Notes: generated from the letters alone by a model not told the origin. Positions 46,380 through 59,566 are shown, counted from the first letter of the stretch. The stretch: DNA of 64,000 nt from Atherinomorus stipes (GCA_023101725.1 JALJCO010003008.1:310001-374000), one strand, 5' to 3'. Numbers and translations are program-made.

Positions 46380-48209
46380 TTTTACAGGGAATATTTGCAC
46401 ATTTTTGGGAGGCCCAACACCTACGTTTAGCTGTGTTGCTCTATCCACAAATATTCAGTCCTTACAAGCATTCACTTCCTTTTTGTGCAAAGTTTATTTG
46501 AATGCATTGCCTACTGTACATTTGTAATTGTGAACATTTTGTAATGACGTAACAATACCACGTTCTTTGTCTTGTAAAAACAGATTTCTTGTCACTGGTT
46601 TCATGACGTTCACTGTCTAGTTTTCAGTCGTGGCGTAATTGATTGAAATATTACTAAACCATTCATTTACAAGCTATTCTAATGTATCAAGGTTTAAACT
46701 TTTGGCCAGACAACATGAGTGATACAAGCAGAAATTCACACAGTCAAACAAACACAGAGATCAATAAACCACACACGCTGACAAAGATTTGCAAATATAA
46801 TTTGACACGCAGCAGCATCCTGCCACTTTAAATCTGCTGACTGGCTCTTTCTTTTCTCAGGGTCAGGGGCTTTGTGGTGACTCAGCACAGTTCCAGTTGA
46901 TAGCAAGGAAGTCATGTGATGATTATTAGACTTTTGCAGAATACTGGTGTGTTGGTTTTACTCTGAATTGTTGTCTTTGGATAGTTTTGAATCTATTGTT
47001 ATAGACGGGCTCTAATATTATGACATAAATGCCTGTAGCTGTTTTGCATGTGTCTGCCTGCACAGCTTTGTGTTGATGGAGTTTCATTTGCATCTTTCTG
47101 TTTTGATTCTGTGTCTTCTGTAAATGGAATTGTGATGATCTTGCATATCCTTGAAATGTGCATGTTATAGTAGCTTTGTGTCCCCCTTGTAAGATGGTTT
47201 TGAGTAGATTGAATGAGGTTCGGGTTGTTTTTGTAGGATTTTGATTAATGTTAGATAGAAGAGTGACATACTAAGAAAAAAGTTGACGAATCTTTATCCA
47301 GATTTAGCTGATTTTGAGCCCTGGTCAGCTGCATGACCGCTTTGTGTATCTTTGTGGAAGTTTCCTGCCAAATTCAGGTTGCTTTGTTTCTCTTTCTCAG
47401 ATATTTTGCAGGATACTGTTGGGTAATTAAGAGCCTTCGAGTTAATGGACCTACTGTAGATTAACGTCTTTACTAATCCATTTATGAGTTTAATTGTGAG
47501 CTGTATGATGGTGGCTTCCTTAAATGTTTGTTGGTAAACCATTGAAGGCTCGGTCCACTAATCTTCCTTGTGAATCCTCCTTTAGACTTTAAATACACAA
47601 CCAAAATCAGCATGCTAGCTTGTACTGTTTGTCTAGAAGCTGACGAGGCAGAGTTAAGGTGTTAGTTCTTCATTGGTCCGCAAATGCATCACCATTCATC
47701 CAGTTGTGTTTAAACTTGGGATACTTCGTTTTCCAGGAATTCCTGAAATCTTAACACAAACAAAATTAATTCACAATGAGAAGGAATGGACAAAAACATT
47801 TTTATATATCGAGCCAATGTTGAGCTATAGGAGATGTTGTTTGTTTGGATGTTTTAGTTTAACTTGCATTATGCTGAGAACTTAACAGATAAGCAGTTCA
47901 CAAAGCAGCTGTCGCCTTCCTGCAGTATAGGGGACTTGGCTCCTTGCACTGAAAAAAATGACTTTCCCTTTAAACATGAAATCTAGCAGTAAGCTGTTTT
48001 TTCATTGATCTTCTATGGTTTATATCTAAAAGGAAACTAAGGGAAAATAGTTATGAGAAATACAGTTGGTTTAGAGACTCAGCACTACATCTCAAAATCG
48101 TTTAAAAAAGAATACTCAGTTACAAGGAAATATCCTGGATTATTTTTTTTTAAGTGGAAACAGACTGATATTTATCGCTAAATGCTCTTTCACCACTAAA
48201 TGACAGTTA
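46380..48209. other. Non-coding stretch, no element recognised
   Basis: Unique AT-rich sequence. A TTGCACTGAAAAAAATGACT block at 47945-47965 resembles the start of fish CACTA-type repeats, without a partner end. Confidence 0.4.
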
Positions 48210-48217
48210 GTCTGGAT

Positions 48218-48439
48218 CAGGGGTGACCAAGTCCAGTCCTCATGAGCTACAATCCCGCAATTTTTAGAACATACCCTCTTCGACACACCTGAATCAAATG
48301 GCTAATTCCCTCATGAGTGTCATTCAGCTCTGCAGAGGTCTGGTAACGAGCCGTTCATTTGCTTCAGGTGTGTTGGGGAAGGCATGCAACCAAAATGTGC
48401 AGGGTAGTAGCTCTTGAAGACTGGACTTGGGCATCCCTG
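48218..48439. mobile_element. hAT-type MITE, CAGGGGTG family
   Basis: A 222-bp element. The left end is CAGGGGTGACCAAGTCCAGT and the right end, reverse-complemented, is CAGGGATGCCCAAGTCCAGT. Flanking 8-mers GTCTGGAT (48210-48217) and GTTTGGAT (48440-48447) match at 7 of 8. The interior has CACACCTGAATCAAATGGCT and TTGCTTCAGGTGTGTTGGGG, the characteristic inner inverted repeat of this family. Relatives: 25689-25880 and 30730-30812. Confidence 0.9.
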
Positions 48440-48624
48440 GTTTGGATGCTCCAAAGCTTAAGTAGAAATTTATTGTTTAAGCTGCTGAATTACTTTTAAA
48501 ACACTTACCAAATAATCCTCTTCAGGAGTCCATGTCTGGTACAGCACCTTCTACAAGATGGTTTATGCTAACGGGCACACAATTAGCTAGTTCAAAATCT
48601 GGTTTCCAGAAAGACTCCATTTAA

Positions 48625-49807
48625 AGGAGCCCTATCATGAAAAATGGACTTTTAAGAGCTTTTCAGCATGTCAGTGTGTTATTTCCTCATCAAGAAATGA
48701 TTTAAATCGTTATTTTTCTTCATTCATGCATATTTGAGTAATCTACATGAATATTTAAACCAAGCGCTACCTCCCTGCAAACGGCTGACTACCCACCGCG
48801 TTACGTATGAACGTGGCACCAATCACGAAAGTCCAAATGCGCACGCTCAGTATCGTAGCAAGACGCCCTCTGTTGAACAGAAACTCAGAGAATCCTATAC
48901 ACACTCGAGGAAGAAACTAACACCGGCAGGAAGATTTCCTCAGAGACAAGCAGCCATCAGCTAACAGACGTTTGCTCCAGAGTTCAGGAGAATTTTCTTC
49001 CTTTTTTTTTTCTTCTTTTTTTTAAGCTCTAGAGGACAGCAAGTTGGGGAAAATGCAGTTACGTTCAGCGTGGTTACGTTCAGCGTGGGAGTGTATTTGT
49101 TGTACTGGATGAATCGACTTGCCAGAAGTGGTTGGATTATAACTTCAGGAGCAGGGAAAAAAAACCTCAACTTTGTGTGTGAACTTCACTCCTGACAACT
49201 TCATGAATCTCGGGCAGTAAAGTGTTTTTTTCCCTGGGATTACTTCTGAAACCTGACGCAGTTCCTGCTATAAAAACGCGCATGGACAGACAACAACACT
49301 GGTGAGTCAACACATCTCTCAGCTCAGCGCTAACTGTTAGCCTATGATTTGTTCGCTAATTTACTTACTTGTCAGGGGTCTCTGTGGTACTTCTGTGGTA
49401 CTGCGTGTACTTCAAACTCCATATCAGACTCTGGGTCGAGCGCATACAGCTCCATAACAGGCTGGTCTGTTTTATCCCGTCGATCGGAGTAATTATCCAT
49501 CAATGTTTACTACTAACATCCACATGAGAGCTGCCGGTGCCGGTGCTACAGACAATTCTGTGACCCTTCAGAATAAGTGTCTCTTCCGGGGCGACGTCAT
49601 GAAATGGGCGTAAAACATGCTGCAATTGGTCGAGAGCTCCGCGGTTCAGTACAGTCAGCCATCTTACTTCCGTGTTGGAAATTAGATGCATCGAAAAACT
49701 AATATTTAACACCAAATTAGTTTCTATAGTAACGATGGGAACATATCTAGCTTATTAATGCCTATATTTGACTTTTTTGAACATTTGGAAAGCATGATAC
49801 AGCTCCT
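48625..49807. mobile_element. TTAA-flanked MITE, 1.18 kb
   Basis: The left end is AGGAGCCCTATCATG and the right end, reverse-complemented, is AGGAGCTGTATCATG. TTAA flanks both sides (48621-48624 and 49808-49811), the target of piggyBac and Kolobok transposases. The interior is richer in CpG than its surroundings, with a tandem TTACGTTCAGCGTGG pair near 49061-49088. It has no transposase. The choice between Kolobok and piggyBac is open; the AGG start fits Kolobok better. Confidence 0.8.
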
Positions 49808-49811
49808 TTAA

Positions 49812-52012
49812 ATCAAATAAGTTGTGAAATGATGTTTTGGAGGAAGAGAAAAGAGGTATTGAAACTTTTGTCCTTTCTTGTTCTTTTTAATTTTAATTTT
49901 CCACATTTTACTGTCAGTTAATAATGTTGAATGTCTTTTCGGAAGTAAAGGCCAAAGCTGAGATATGAGACATGACCATGCACCAAGTGGTGTTGTTTAT
50001 CATTAAACGTCTGTTTAAAAAGAAACTGCCACAAAACAAAAGTATGAAACTTAAAAAAAACAAAACAAAAAACAAAAGACAGGTAAACTGGTTTGAGTAA
50101 CTATGAGTACTTAGTTTCCAACCCAGAGCTGGGCAGAACTATTGCAGCAGTGTTGATGAGTTCATTTAGCATTAATTTAGTCTGTAAATCTCTGAGACTT
50201 GTGTGAAAAAGTTCATTTCAACTGTGAGTTGCTTTCCATTTTAAAGTTATATGGTAATAACAGAACTTTATTAACAGAACTCTTTTATTAATCAGAGATT
50301 GCTCTGTAAAGTAGATGTTAAAAAGTGACACGAACTTTTATTCAGCTGCTGTGGGTGACCTGAGTTTGCCTCACATCATTGCAGTGCCACCATCATAAAA
50401 CCGATTTTAAATCTCTTTTTACAGTCTCATTTGTCTTCCTGTTAATGCAGTCAAAGGCTTTCGCTGAATCATCCAGATCTCTGTCATTACAGAGTTGACA
50501 GTTATTAGCAGTGGCAGTCGGGGGTTGTTCGTCCACCCAAGGGAGAAGTGCTTAGACAGATATGAACCTTTGACCTCTGGCTGTCAGACTGCAGTCCGAT
50601 GGATAAGACCTCTGTGATATCTGGTGGGACCAAACGCCACATATCCTGCAGAGGTATCCTAAGGTTTAACCTCACTGTCCCTCTGAGAGACACTTAAGGT
50701 GCTGTTAACATTTCTTCACTGAGCCTGAAAAACCCTGCAGGGTTCCTGTGATGCCGAGTACTCCAACATTTCCCAGAAGCCTTTGAGGCTAAAATAGTGA
50801 AGGGATTTGGGGAGCCCAAGAAACAGAGATCAGTGAAAGGTCAGCGAGAGTGTAAATGAGAATATAAGCTGCAGAAATATGAGCTATTAACTTCCTAAAC
50901 TGCTCATTTCCTATTAAATTTCTAAAAGACTAAAACCATCAACTGCAACATTTATCACCTCGTCATGGTTCAGTGTTCTGTGCGGAAACACTGGGCCGCA
51001 ATATCTAAGTGAATGTTACTGTACTTTGACATACACCACCCTCCTAAACATTGCAGCAGCCCAGTCTGCTGCCGTGATCATGTACAACCTCCCTCACTGC
51101 AAGAACTGCTCAGGATGGCTTGAAGAACACAATAAAGATCTGAAGCCTAGCCTGTTCTTCAAACGTATGTATGCTCTGGAAATGCATGATCCATGGAGAC
51201 CTCATTTCAAAACTCGCAGGACCTAAAGATGCCAACCTGCTGATGCAAGTGGTTTGATGTGCAGTATATTTAGCATACAGCTGTGTGCATAACAAACTGT
51301 ATGATGAAAGGCAGTGATTGCATAGGTTGTTGTGGATGCGAACCTATTTGAGTTGTGTTGGTATTGTTTCAGGATAAAATGTCTTTTTTCATTTTTAAGA
51401 ATGAAACATCCTTACATAGTAAAAAAAAAAAAAAAAAAAGCCACTGTTAAAGCAGAGCTTCAAATGATCATTTAAAAGGTGGATCTAAAATATAGGCTGT
51501 ACAGAACAAATGATAAACAGCCATGTCTAAACTTTATGAACAGTGGATTTGATTAGGAGTCATGTAAGAAATAGGATCCCAATGAAGTAACAGCTTGCTT
51601 ATCACAATATAATCCCATAATAATGAACACTTTGATTTATAATTCACTTTAATTCCATATGGTATTGTAATGAATAGCCATTATGAAATATGTAGATACT
51701 GTATGTGAAATTATGAATGAATACTAATAACTGATGAGGAAAGTATTTCTCAGGTCACAAATCAAACATGAAAATCTCTATCCACATCATTTGAAGCAAT
51801 GGTTATATGTTCTGACAAAAAGGGTTTATCTTTTATATGAAGAGTCAGTTGGCATACACTCACATTTGTAGGAATGAAACAGTTGAAAGAAAAGTTTTAG
51901 TCCAACACAAAAAAGGAAAAAAAAAAGTGGTCTGTACATGTAGTTTGTCCCTTCATGGTATACATTAGAGGATTTTAGTGTAACTTTTGGTATAACTTCA
52001 CTTTTTAAACTT
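49812..52012. other. Non-coding stretch, no element recognised
   Basis: Unique sequence with an A run at 51421-51439. A tRNA-like patch at 50540-50640 was considered and rejected. Open frames are motif-free. Confidence 0.4.
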
Positions 52013-52014
52013 TG

Positions 52015-52160
52015 TTAAAGGTACAGTCTGAAAGAATTTCTGACATCTAGTGGATGCTTGAAAGAAAAGATGTTTTCATCTGTGAGTGGATCCAATGGTC
52101 TCAGGTAGCTATGACTGCTATGAGTAACTGCCTTTAATGACTTTTAAGGCATTACTTATC
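52015..52160. mobile_element. Possible TTAA-flanked MITE, left end only
   Basis: TTAAAGGTACAGTCTGAAAG followed by ATTTCTGACATCTAGTGG is close to the start of a frequent fish MITE (TTAAAGGGACAGTGTGTAGG then CATCTAGTGG). The right end was not located, so only the recognisable part is marked. Confidence 0.4.
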
Positions 52161-53110
52161 CCAAACAGTGCTCTTACTCCCTTTAAAAGAAGCTGGTATA
52201 GCAATTTTAAATATCCGAGGGTTCTCACTTCGCACACTGTTTTGTCTATTCAGGGACACCGTAGTAAAAATGACTAAATATGGTAGCCCCCATGTATGCA
52301 CACCCCCAACAAATAGATATAAATGGCTCATTCTAAGAAAATAAACATAAAACAGTTGTTCTAGGGAAGCAATTACACATCAGTAGAAACAATGTTTTCA
52401 ATTATATATCACATTTGTCTGCCATTGACCTTCAATTCTCTGCCATTGAGAATCAAAGGGCAATGACAGAAAAACTTTATATATAATTAAAAACTTCATT
52501 TCCATTGGTATTTAATCACTTTAGAAAAATAACCGTTATGTTTTTGTTCTCTTAAAATGAGCAATCCGTATCCATTTGACATGGGTCCACATACATGGCA
52601 GCTGTCAAATCTGTGCCACCATTTTTATTATGGTGTCTCTGAGTGGACAAACAACTCTGTGTGTAGTGAGGACCCATTGAGATTTAAATCTGCTGTACTG
52701 GCTTTGTTTATTGGCTTAAAGCACCTTAAAAGGCACATGGGAGAAGACAGCACACATGTTCACAATTTTGCAGCTAACTGTAGAGCAGTCATGGCTGCAC
52801 CTGAGACCACTGGATCTGTCCATTGATTGACTGGAAAGAAATGCTTTTAAAAACTATTATAAATTATTCTGATGAAGAAATTAGACAAAAATTTGATTAA
52901 AAACTTCTTTCAGTTGTCAAATAACCTAAGAACAGGTTAAGATTATTTAAAATTATTCATTGAAAATGTTCAATTATAAAATGGAATAATATTATAAATA
53001 ATGTACAATAACCTGCATTAAAGTACTGCAAGATACCAATACATCATCATCATCATCACCAACAGTAGCAGCTTCATCATGACATCTGATAGTCTACCAC
53101 CATAATGTGA
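52161..53110. other. Non-coding stretch, no element recognised
   Basis: AT-rich sequence with a short (CAT)n at 53042-53058. It may include the unlocated rest of the preceding MITE. Confidence 0.35.
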
Positions 53111-53127
53111 CACTAAAAAAAAATATC

Positions 53128-53200
53128 CATTCCGATATTTTGTCTGGCTGGTATAGAAGTATCGACTCTAGGGTATCAATATGCCCGCCCATCCCTACTA
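53128..53200. mobile_element. hAT-like element, one end only
   Basis: The right edge, reverse-complemented, reads TAGGGATGGGCGGGCATATT with GATACC and ATCGATAC-like motifs. This is the TAGGGATGGGC-type hAT terminus. The other end was not found. Confidence 0.4.
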
Positions 53201-56200
53201 ACAACCACTGTACTTATGCCCATCTTCACCACTAGTTGTCAGTAATTCTTACACACTTTTGACACTTTAAGTTACATGCTATTGGAAGCAAAGTCCCAGA
53301 TAACACAAAACACACTCACACACACAGATTGTGTCAGAACAGAAGTACCTTTACTTCAAAATATTTGATTAAATCATCAGTACCTATTTTAATGAGTCGT
53401 TTAGTGGTTAAGATGAACTCTTTTGGTCATGTTTAGCTGAAGAACTACCTTCACAACAATCCATAGTAAATCCATTTGTTTACGTTATGCTCAGTCCTGT
53501 GTGAATCTTGGATTTCTTAAAGGTTGCAGTAAAGGTTCTACCTGAATATATTGCATTAAAAAAAAGTTGTTTGCATGCTCTCAAGATACCCCAACCTCCT
53601 CCTGCAGATTCTTGTGCAGATATGGTGCTTCCCAGCCATCACACACCCTGTGTAGACAGATGTATCTATGAAATTTAAGCAGCCATATACCAAACAAAGC
53701 CTTGCTTTTGCTGCTGTTATGCTCTTATTTGCTGTATCAGTGAGAAAGGACAAATCCATTATGCCACAAGATGATTGCATGTGAATCGAAGCTGAAAGAG
53801 GGTAATGTGTTGCTATTTATGAACCTTACAATGTCTCAATATGACACAATATCAGGGGATTACAGAGTTTTGGTTTTTTTTTAAGGCCAACTCGGAGCTT
53901 AATCTGGACTTTCGGGATTACGGGCGACAGTTTCAGGACAAATAGCTGCTCAGTCCAGACAATCATTTGACAGCGGTTTTAGCTGTATTAATCCATGTGG
54001 CTCCAGCTGTCATTAGAATGAGACCTCATCCCTTTTAGTTTGTCAGGACACCATCAGAGCCATATGGATCCTCGTTGTTGCCAGGTTCAGCACAGGTTAA
54101 GGGGCTAGTAAAAGGCCCTTACAGACTTCAAGATGTTACTAAGCTGCCTGGAGCCAAAGACTTAACTGCAACTCCTTTTCTAAATATTTACTCTCTTTTA
54201 ATTAGCATAAAGCCCCCTCTCTCTTCTTATCTCTCCCTCCCTATGGGTTATTTCTCTCTTATCCCTCTTTTTCTGGGTTATCCTTTTTCCTCCTTCCATC
54301 TAATGATGGCAGAAAGTCTGTCTTCACAGTTTAACCTTTGCAAATCTGGCTGTTTCTCTGTCTTTTCTTTGACTGCACGACTAACGGCAATTTTCCTTTA
54401 TGTGCGAAAGCACTCAAAGTGTGCAGACATAAAAATCAGGTGCTTTCACCTGAAATAAAGCTTAATTCCTCTTGATTATAGTATTCCCTGCATATAAAAT
54501 CTTTTCCATTTGCTTTTCTAAACACCTGCCTGCTGACAAGTTATTAAATCTAGAAAATCCCCAAACATGAGCGCATTAAAACAAGTGACATTGATGCTAG
54601 AAAGGAACTGTTTTAAACTGTGATAAAAATTAAAAGAGCGCTATTATGTTACTTAACATCAGACATAAAAAAGACACATTTTTCTATTCAGTTTTAATTT
54701 TATCATTTTGTTTCTGTTCAATTTAAATAGTTGCATAAATAAGAGTTTGTCTCATTAGCTGCGGCCTGCTCATCACAGATGGACGCCCTCCTTTAATGCT
54801 GGCTTTTTAAGGGCTTATCATAAAGATTTGAGACTTAAAGCTTTGAGCTGCACTCAAGGGATGGACGAAAGAAGGGGGGGAATTAAGTGAAAAAACAAAT
54901 GAGCAACACAAACAAAACAAGACTGATTGGAAAAGAGATGGGGAAGTTTGCCAACAAGACAAACTGAGTTAATCAAACAATTATGATAAAAACCTGAATT
55001 CTAAGGACTTAAACATAAGGAGGAGACTTGAATAAAAAGTAGTATAAGCAAAAAAAGAGATATTAGTATGAGATGGAAAGCTGCCAAAGGAACTAAGAAA
55101 AATGAGATGACCATGAAAGAGGAAAATTGAAATAAGACCAAGACAAAAATGTAGATAAATGGGATCATAGGAGCAGAGAGAACATCGCTGAAGGGTGGCT
55201 AGGACAAAATGATCGAGACGAGGATCAATAGATGGAAGTATAGGTCAGAAGATGAATAGATGCACAAAGGAAGAAAAGACAAAGATAGATGGATGAATGG
55301 GAAGATGTATCCCTCTTTCAGCACAATCTGTCGAAAAATAAGTTCTTAAATGTCACTGAGCTGATTTATCTTCCTCTATGTCAGCCCGCTGACTCACTGT
55401 CTGTCTCTTCAGCTGTCCTTCTGATCATCCGTCCATCTGCACAGCTTCACTTTTAAATCTCATGATAATTTTCATCAGGAAGGATCAAACACATTAGATG
55501 AATTGTCAACAGACGGAGCCAACGTTTCTGAAACAGTTCTTGAAGTTTGTGGGTATATTTTAGATCATGGATCGCCGTATTTCCTGTGGTGTGTTGTCAG
55601 AGTGAGATGGCAGATGTCAGGTGAGATGGAGCAAACATCTTTGTGTTATGTCATGCCATGTCACGTCATGTCAGGTGGCATTACTCAGACTGTAGCATCG
55701 GGTCATGAAAGCTTCATTAACTCTCCTTGTTTCTTTTTTCTGAATCTTTCTTCTTTTGTGAATTATTTAAGAATATGTGGCACAGGCTCATCTCATCACA
55801 TGCTGCAACATGTCAAGAACCCTTTGCAGCAGTTTTAAAAACATAGGTTACCTCTTTTTTCTTTATTTTGAGTCTTAGCATTGTGACACGCCCTTACATG
55901 ATAATCATACTTAATTAGGTATTGGAGACTGTTGCGATTAGATGCTAAAATACAAACTAAATATTATTTTTTTTCAAAACACTTTGCCAGGTTTTCACGT
56001 TACCATAACATCCTGCGATTGATGATTTGTGAGCTAAAGAAACCTGTCATGGCATGTTAATAAGTAACAAATTTGCCCTCTGTATTCAAAGCGGATGCCA
56101 TGGTCTTGCCAGGCCGATGACTCATGAGGGAAAATGGTATGTACTATGAGACAAAAAATAATTAGAGAATTATACTCTGCATGTAAATTTACACTCTTAC

Positions 56201-56410
56201 TAGTCTGGTCAGATGGAGCCTCATGAAGCGTCGAAGCTCTCCAACAAATTGGTTCAGAAAAGGGTTAATTTCTTGAGACTTCTTGTCCACACAAAGCTAC
56301 TGTACCTGCTGGCTGTACCTGCTCTGTATTTTGTGTCATTTACAGCTGTTGGAACTGGCGATAAATGATTATATAAAACATGTGTGACCGCATACTTTGT
56401 TAATGACAAT
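53201..56410. other. Long non-coding stretch, two enhancer-like blocks
   Basis: About 3.2 kb without a delimitable transposon. Two high-complexity blocks, 53890-54060 (ATTTGACAGCGG, TAATCCATGTGG, AGCTGTCATTAG) and 54745-54850 (TCTCATTAGCTGCGGCC, CTTTAATGCTGG), have the texture of conserved non-coding elements. Purine-rich sequence fills 54880-55300. A short TGTCATGCCATGTCACGTCA run lies near 55649-55670. Confidence 0.3.
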
Positions 56411-56414
56411 TCTG

Positions 56415-56462
56415 AATTATTAGATTAGATCAGAAAGATGCTTTACTGAATCCCCTGAAAAA
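56415..56462 (-). repeat. LINE 3'-tail fragment
   Basis: ATTAGATTAGATCAGAAAGA then GCTTTACTGAATCCCC is, reverse-complemented, a 'ggggattcagtaaagc-tctatctaatctaat' LINE tail of the kind common in fish. Only the tail is present. Confidence 0.45.
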
Positions 56463-56592
56463 GACTCACACATGGCTGATTGTTATCACAATCTAATGAA
56501 CCGTCACTTTCTTTTTAAATGAATCCATTGCAAACAAATCATATAGACAAAAGTACAGTATATTTTGGTGTTTTGCTATACAAGTAGGCCTA

Positions 56593-57168
56593 CACACTCA
56601 AAAATAGAGGTACCAATTTGTAGTTAAAAGGGTACAAAGCTTGTCGCTGAGGGTGTTCCTTTTTGAAAGACATTTCTGTACCCTTCAGTCCTGGTCGATT
56701 TTTGTACCTTATCAAGCTGTATGAGTTAATAAAATACAATTAAACCAATTAAAAATGATGAATAAAAGTCAATAAAATAGAGATTATGACAACAGTCAAA
56801 GATGCTAATAATAAATGAATGATTATTATTATAAACATTAAGCCAAACGCATATATAATTATACATAATTATTACTATGATTACTATCATAATTATGAAA
56901 ATCACAACATAATAACTATACTACTATTTAGAAGGACTGCTATTTGTAGTTATTGTACAAGCTATGCACATTTTTCAATGAAGTAGGTACCCTTAGGGTT
57001 GAAATGGTACAAATTTGTACTTTATATTACTTTGGACCCTTTTTCATAGTAAATAGGTACAGTTCTGGCCTTATAAAGACCAATATTGTTTTTTTGAGAG
57101 AACATTTGTAATAAATGTACTTACAGGTACAGAAATGTTCCTGTCTCGTACCTCTATTTTTGAGTGTG
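56593..57168. mobile_element. DNA transposon with perfect CACACTCAAAAATAGAGGTAC ends
   Basis: A 576-bp element. About 20 bp at each end are perfect inverted repeats beginning CACACTCAAAAATAGAGG. TA lies on both sides (56591-56592 and 57169-57170). Multiple GGTAC/GTACC motifs recur inside both arms. CACTC-type ends suggest a CACTA/EnSpm relative, whereas the TA flanks would also fit Tc1/mariner. The AT-rich centre has no coding capacity. Confidence 0.8.
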
Positions 57169-57740
57169 TAATAATGTCAGGAGGGTAACATTTGTGTTCT
57201 TTGTCAGTTTCAAAAGGGGCATTGGTTTACAAATACAGATCACGGTAAGTGTGTAACTGGACCAATGAGCTGAGGTCTGCTCCGGAACAGGGTAAGCATC
57301 GAAATGTGCATTAAAACAAACGTAAAAAGAGTAAAAGAAATTAAAAACTAAAAAACTAAAATAGAATAAGACAGAGAAGTAAAAGTTTAAGTGTGAAGAA
57401 TTAACTCGTGTTTTAATAAAAGGGCAGCAAATAAAAAAGTTGAACCTTGATTTAAAACCACTGAGAGTTTCAGTTTTCTGGGAGTTTGTTCCACATGTGA
57501 GGAGTATGTAACTGAAGGCTGCTTGTTTAGCTCTGACTCCGGAACAGCAAGTAGACTTAGTCCTGATGACCTGAGGAATCTTGGTTCAAACAGAACAAGA
57601 AGATCTTGAAAGTATTTTGGCATAATTTTTCAAGTAGGTTAAGGTTATTGACTGTCATTTTGTCTTCTTTATTCTTTTTTTTTTAATTTGGAAATAATTG
57701 CTTGAGCCTTCAAAAACACACTTTCTTATGATACACTGTA

Positions 57741-58261
57741 CAGTCGTCCTCAAAATGATCTGTATCCTCAAAATTGAAGAAGAAAAAAAAAATAGCTGTC
57801 AGTGAAATAAGTTGAAATTGGCAAAAGTAATAATATATAGAATTGACATTGATTTTGAATCATGGTTTGAAAGAATTATTCAAAACAAACACACAAAAAA
57901 TAACACAAGCAATCAAGCATGTTGGGGCTCCGAAGCTAAAATTTTGTTGAGCAACACTTTGAGGCAATCACTGCAATCAAGTGTTTTCTCTAATGTTAAA
58001 AAAGACTTACAGTACACCTGATGACAGGAACTTTGTTCCAGGGTTCATGGGAAAGGTGCCCTTTTGTGTCTGGGACAATTTTGTTGGCCTTATTATATAT
58101 ATAATTATTATTTCCAACCGAAATTCTAAAGCAATATTTTATTTCACTAAATTATAATTTTGTAAACTTTTTATTAGTTTTAGTTTCTTGTTCTTTGAAT
58201 TTCTATTGTGAATTTAGCTTTTTCTTTCATTGGAGGGTATGAATAATTTTGAGGATGACTG
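57741..58261 (-). mobile_element. Tc1/mariner deletion derivative
   Basis: A 521-bp element with ends CAGTCGTCCTCAAAATGATC and (reverse complement of right end) CAGTCATCCTCAAAATTATT, flanked by TA (57739-57740 and 58262-58263). The interior keeps a scrap of the transposase region (CACTTTGAGGCAATCACTGC and AATCAAGTG), as in fish Tc1-like elements, read on the minus strand. Most of the gene is deleted. Confidence 0.8.
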
Positions 58262-58263
58262 TA

Positions 58264-59560
58264 GAAGAGGCTAAAAGGAAGATCTGAACCACTTTCTGAA
58301 GAAGTCAAAACCAGGAACAAGGTTTCCAACGTAACCATGACATCACTGCTCTGAAATACAAGCCTTTATGCGTATCACAAAAAACCTCAGATTACTTGGC
58401 ATGCTGTGAAGCCCTAGCGCAGAATGTCCCATCTTTATCTATGCCTAAAACATGTGATGTATCACTACAAAAGTAGTTGAAAATGCTCATAATTGCAAAA
58501 TGTGCTTTGTGGCACTGTATTATAAAATATTTCTGAGATCATGCTAATAAAGTTTGTTCTTTTTTTTTTCCATTAGGTGTGATTATTACATTACACAGCA
58601 TCAAATTTTGTATCATCATCCCATGTAGAGTTATGTCATGTTGTCTGGCATCATATAAAATCATGTAGTGTCATGTACTATAGTATCACCACACATCTTG
58701 GTGTGAGATATACTGAAGTCAAGTGAAAATCATCATATCATGTAGCATCACATTTTGACATTGTCCCTCTTCGGATGAGAGGAATCACATTGCATAGTGT
58801 CTCAAAGCAGCTCATTGTATCACAACAGATACTGTTAGGTCAAGGGGCTGTATCACTTCTTAATGATACAGACATTATGCAGCATGTGAACGGCTCGTGT
58901 CGTGTTCAGGGTGCCTTTTAGCATTTGGTTAAACATTAATAAAATGTGTTGTCTGATGTGAACATTCAATCGTGGTTCATGATTCTGTGGACATCAGGCA
59001 GCTTTTATGTGTTGCCGTTACACCTGTAAATAAAAAGAGGTCAATGATGAGCAAACAGCTAATATTGGAGTTCAAAAGTCTGACTCTGATGTTATTACTC
59101 ATAAAAAGTTATATGTGACTCCCCTCACTGAGAAAATTATGCTTCAGTGAATGACTGCAGGCCGTGATGTGGAGGTGCCATCACATTTACATGCATTAAT
59201 TATGCTATAAAACGTAATGTCTGCAATGCTTCATAATAAACCTTTCACATGAGCTTCATCATGAACACTTTCAGTGCCAAGGGACAGCCTCTTAAAAAGC
59301 TCCAGCTGGAAAGAATTTCTACATGACTTTGAGGACGGGAAGGTGTAAGACTGAAGGAAATATTTTCTGAAACTGAGCCAATAATTTAACATCCAGTAAG
59401 TAATAACCTAGAAAGTGTGACTTTCCTAATTGTTTTGTCTGGGAAGGTGGAACATATTTGCGTCTCCAGAATGACGAACTTTCATCTGAATGATCAACAT
59501 GAAAGAATAACTTCAGCTAATCATTAAATCCAAACAAAAAGAATAATCAGAGTGAATAAG
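58264..59560. other. Non-coding stretch with ATCATGT-rich patch
   Basis: Around 58600-58760 short degenerate repeats of TCATGT/ATCATAT occur (for example AAATCATGTAGTGTCATGTA). Otherwise unique AT-rich sequence. Confidence 0.4.
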
Positions 59561-59566
59561 ATCTGG

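Noticed and set aside
50540..50640. tRNA-like segment on the minus strand (ATCGGACTGCAGTCTGACAG with GGTTCATATC)
   Set aside because: Resembles an anticodon arm and a weak B box, but I could not form an acceptor stem or D arm. It is at most a decayed SINE head.
58600..58760. Possible minisatellite of TCATGT units
   Set aside because: Units are too degenerate and irregular to define a period by eye. It is noted only as a low-complexity patch.
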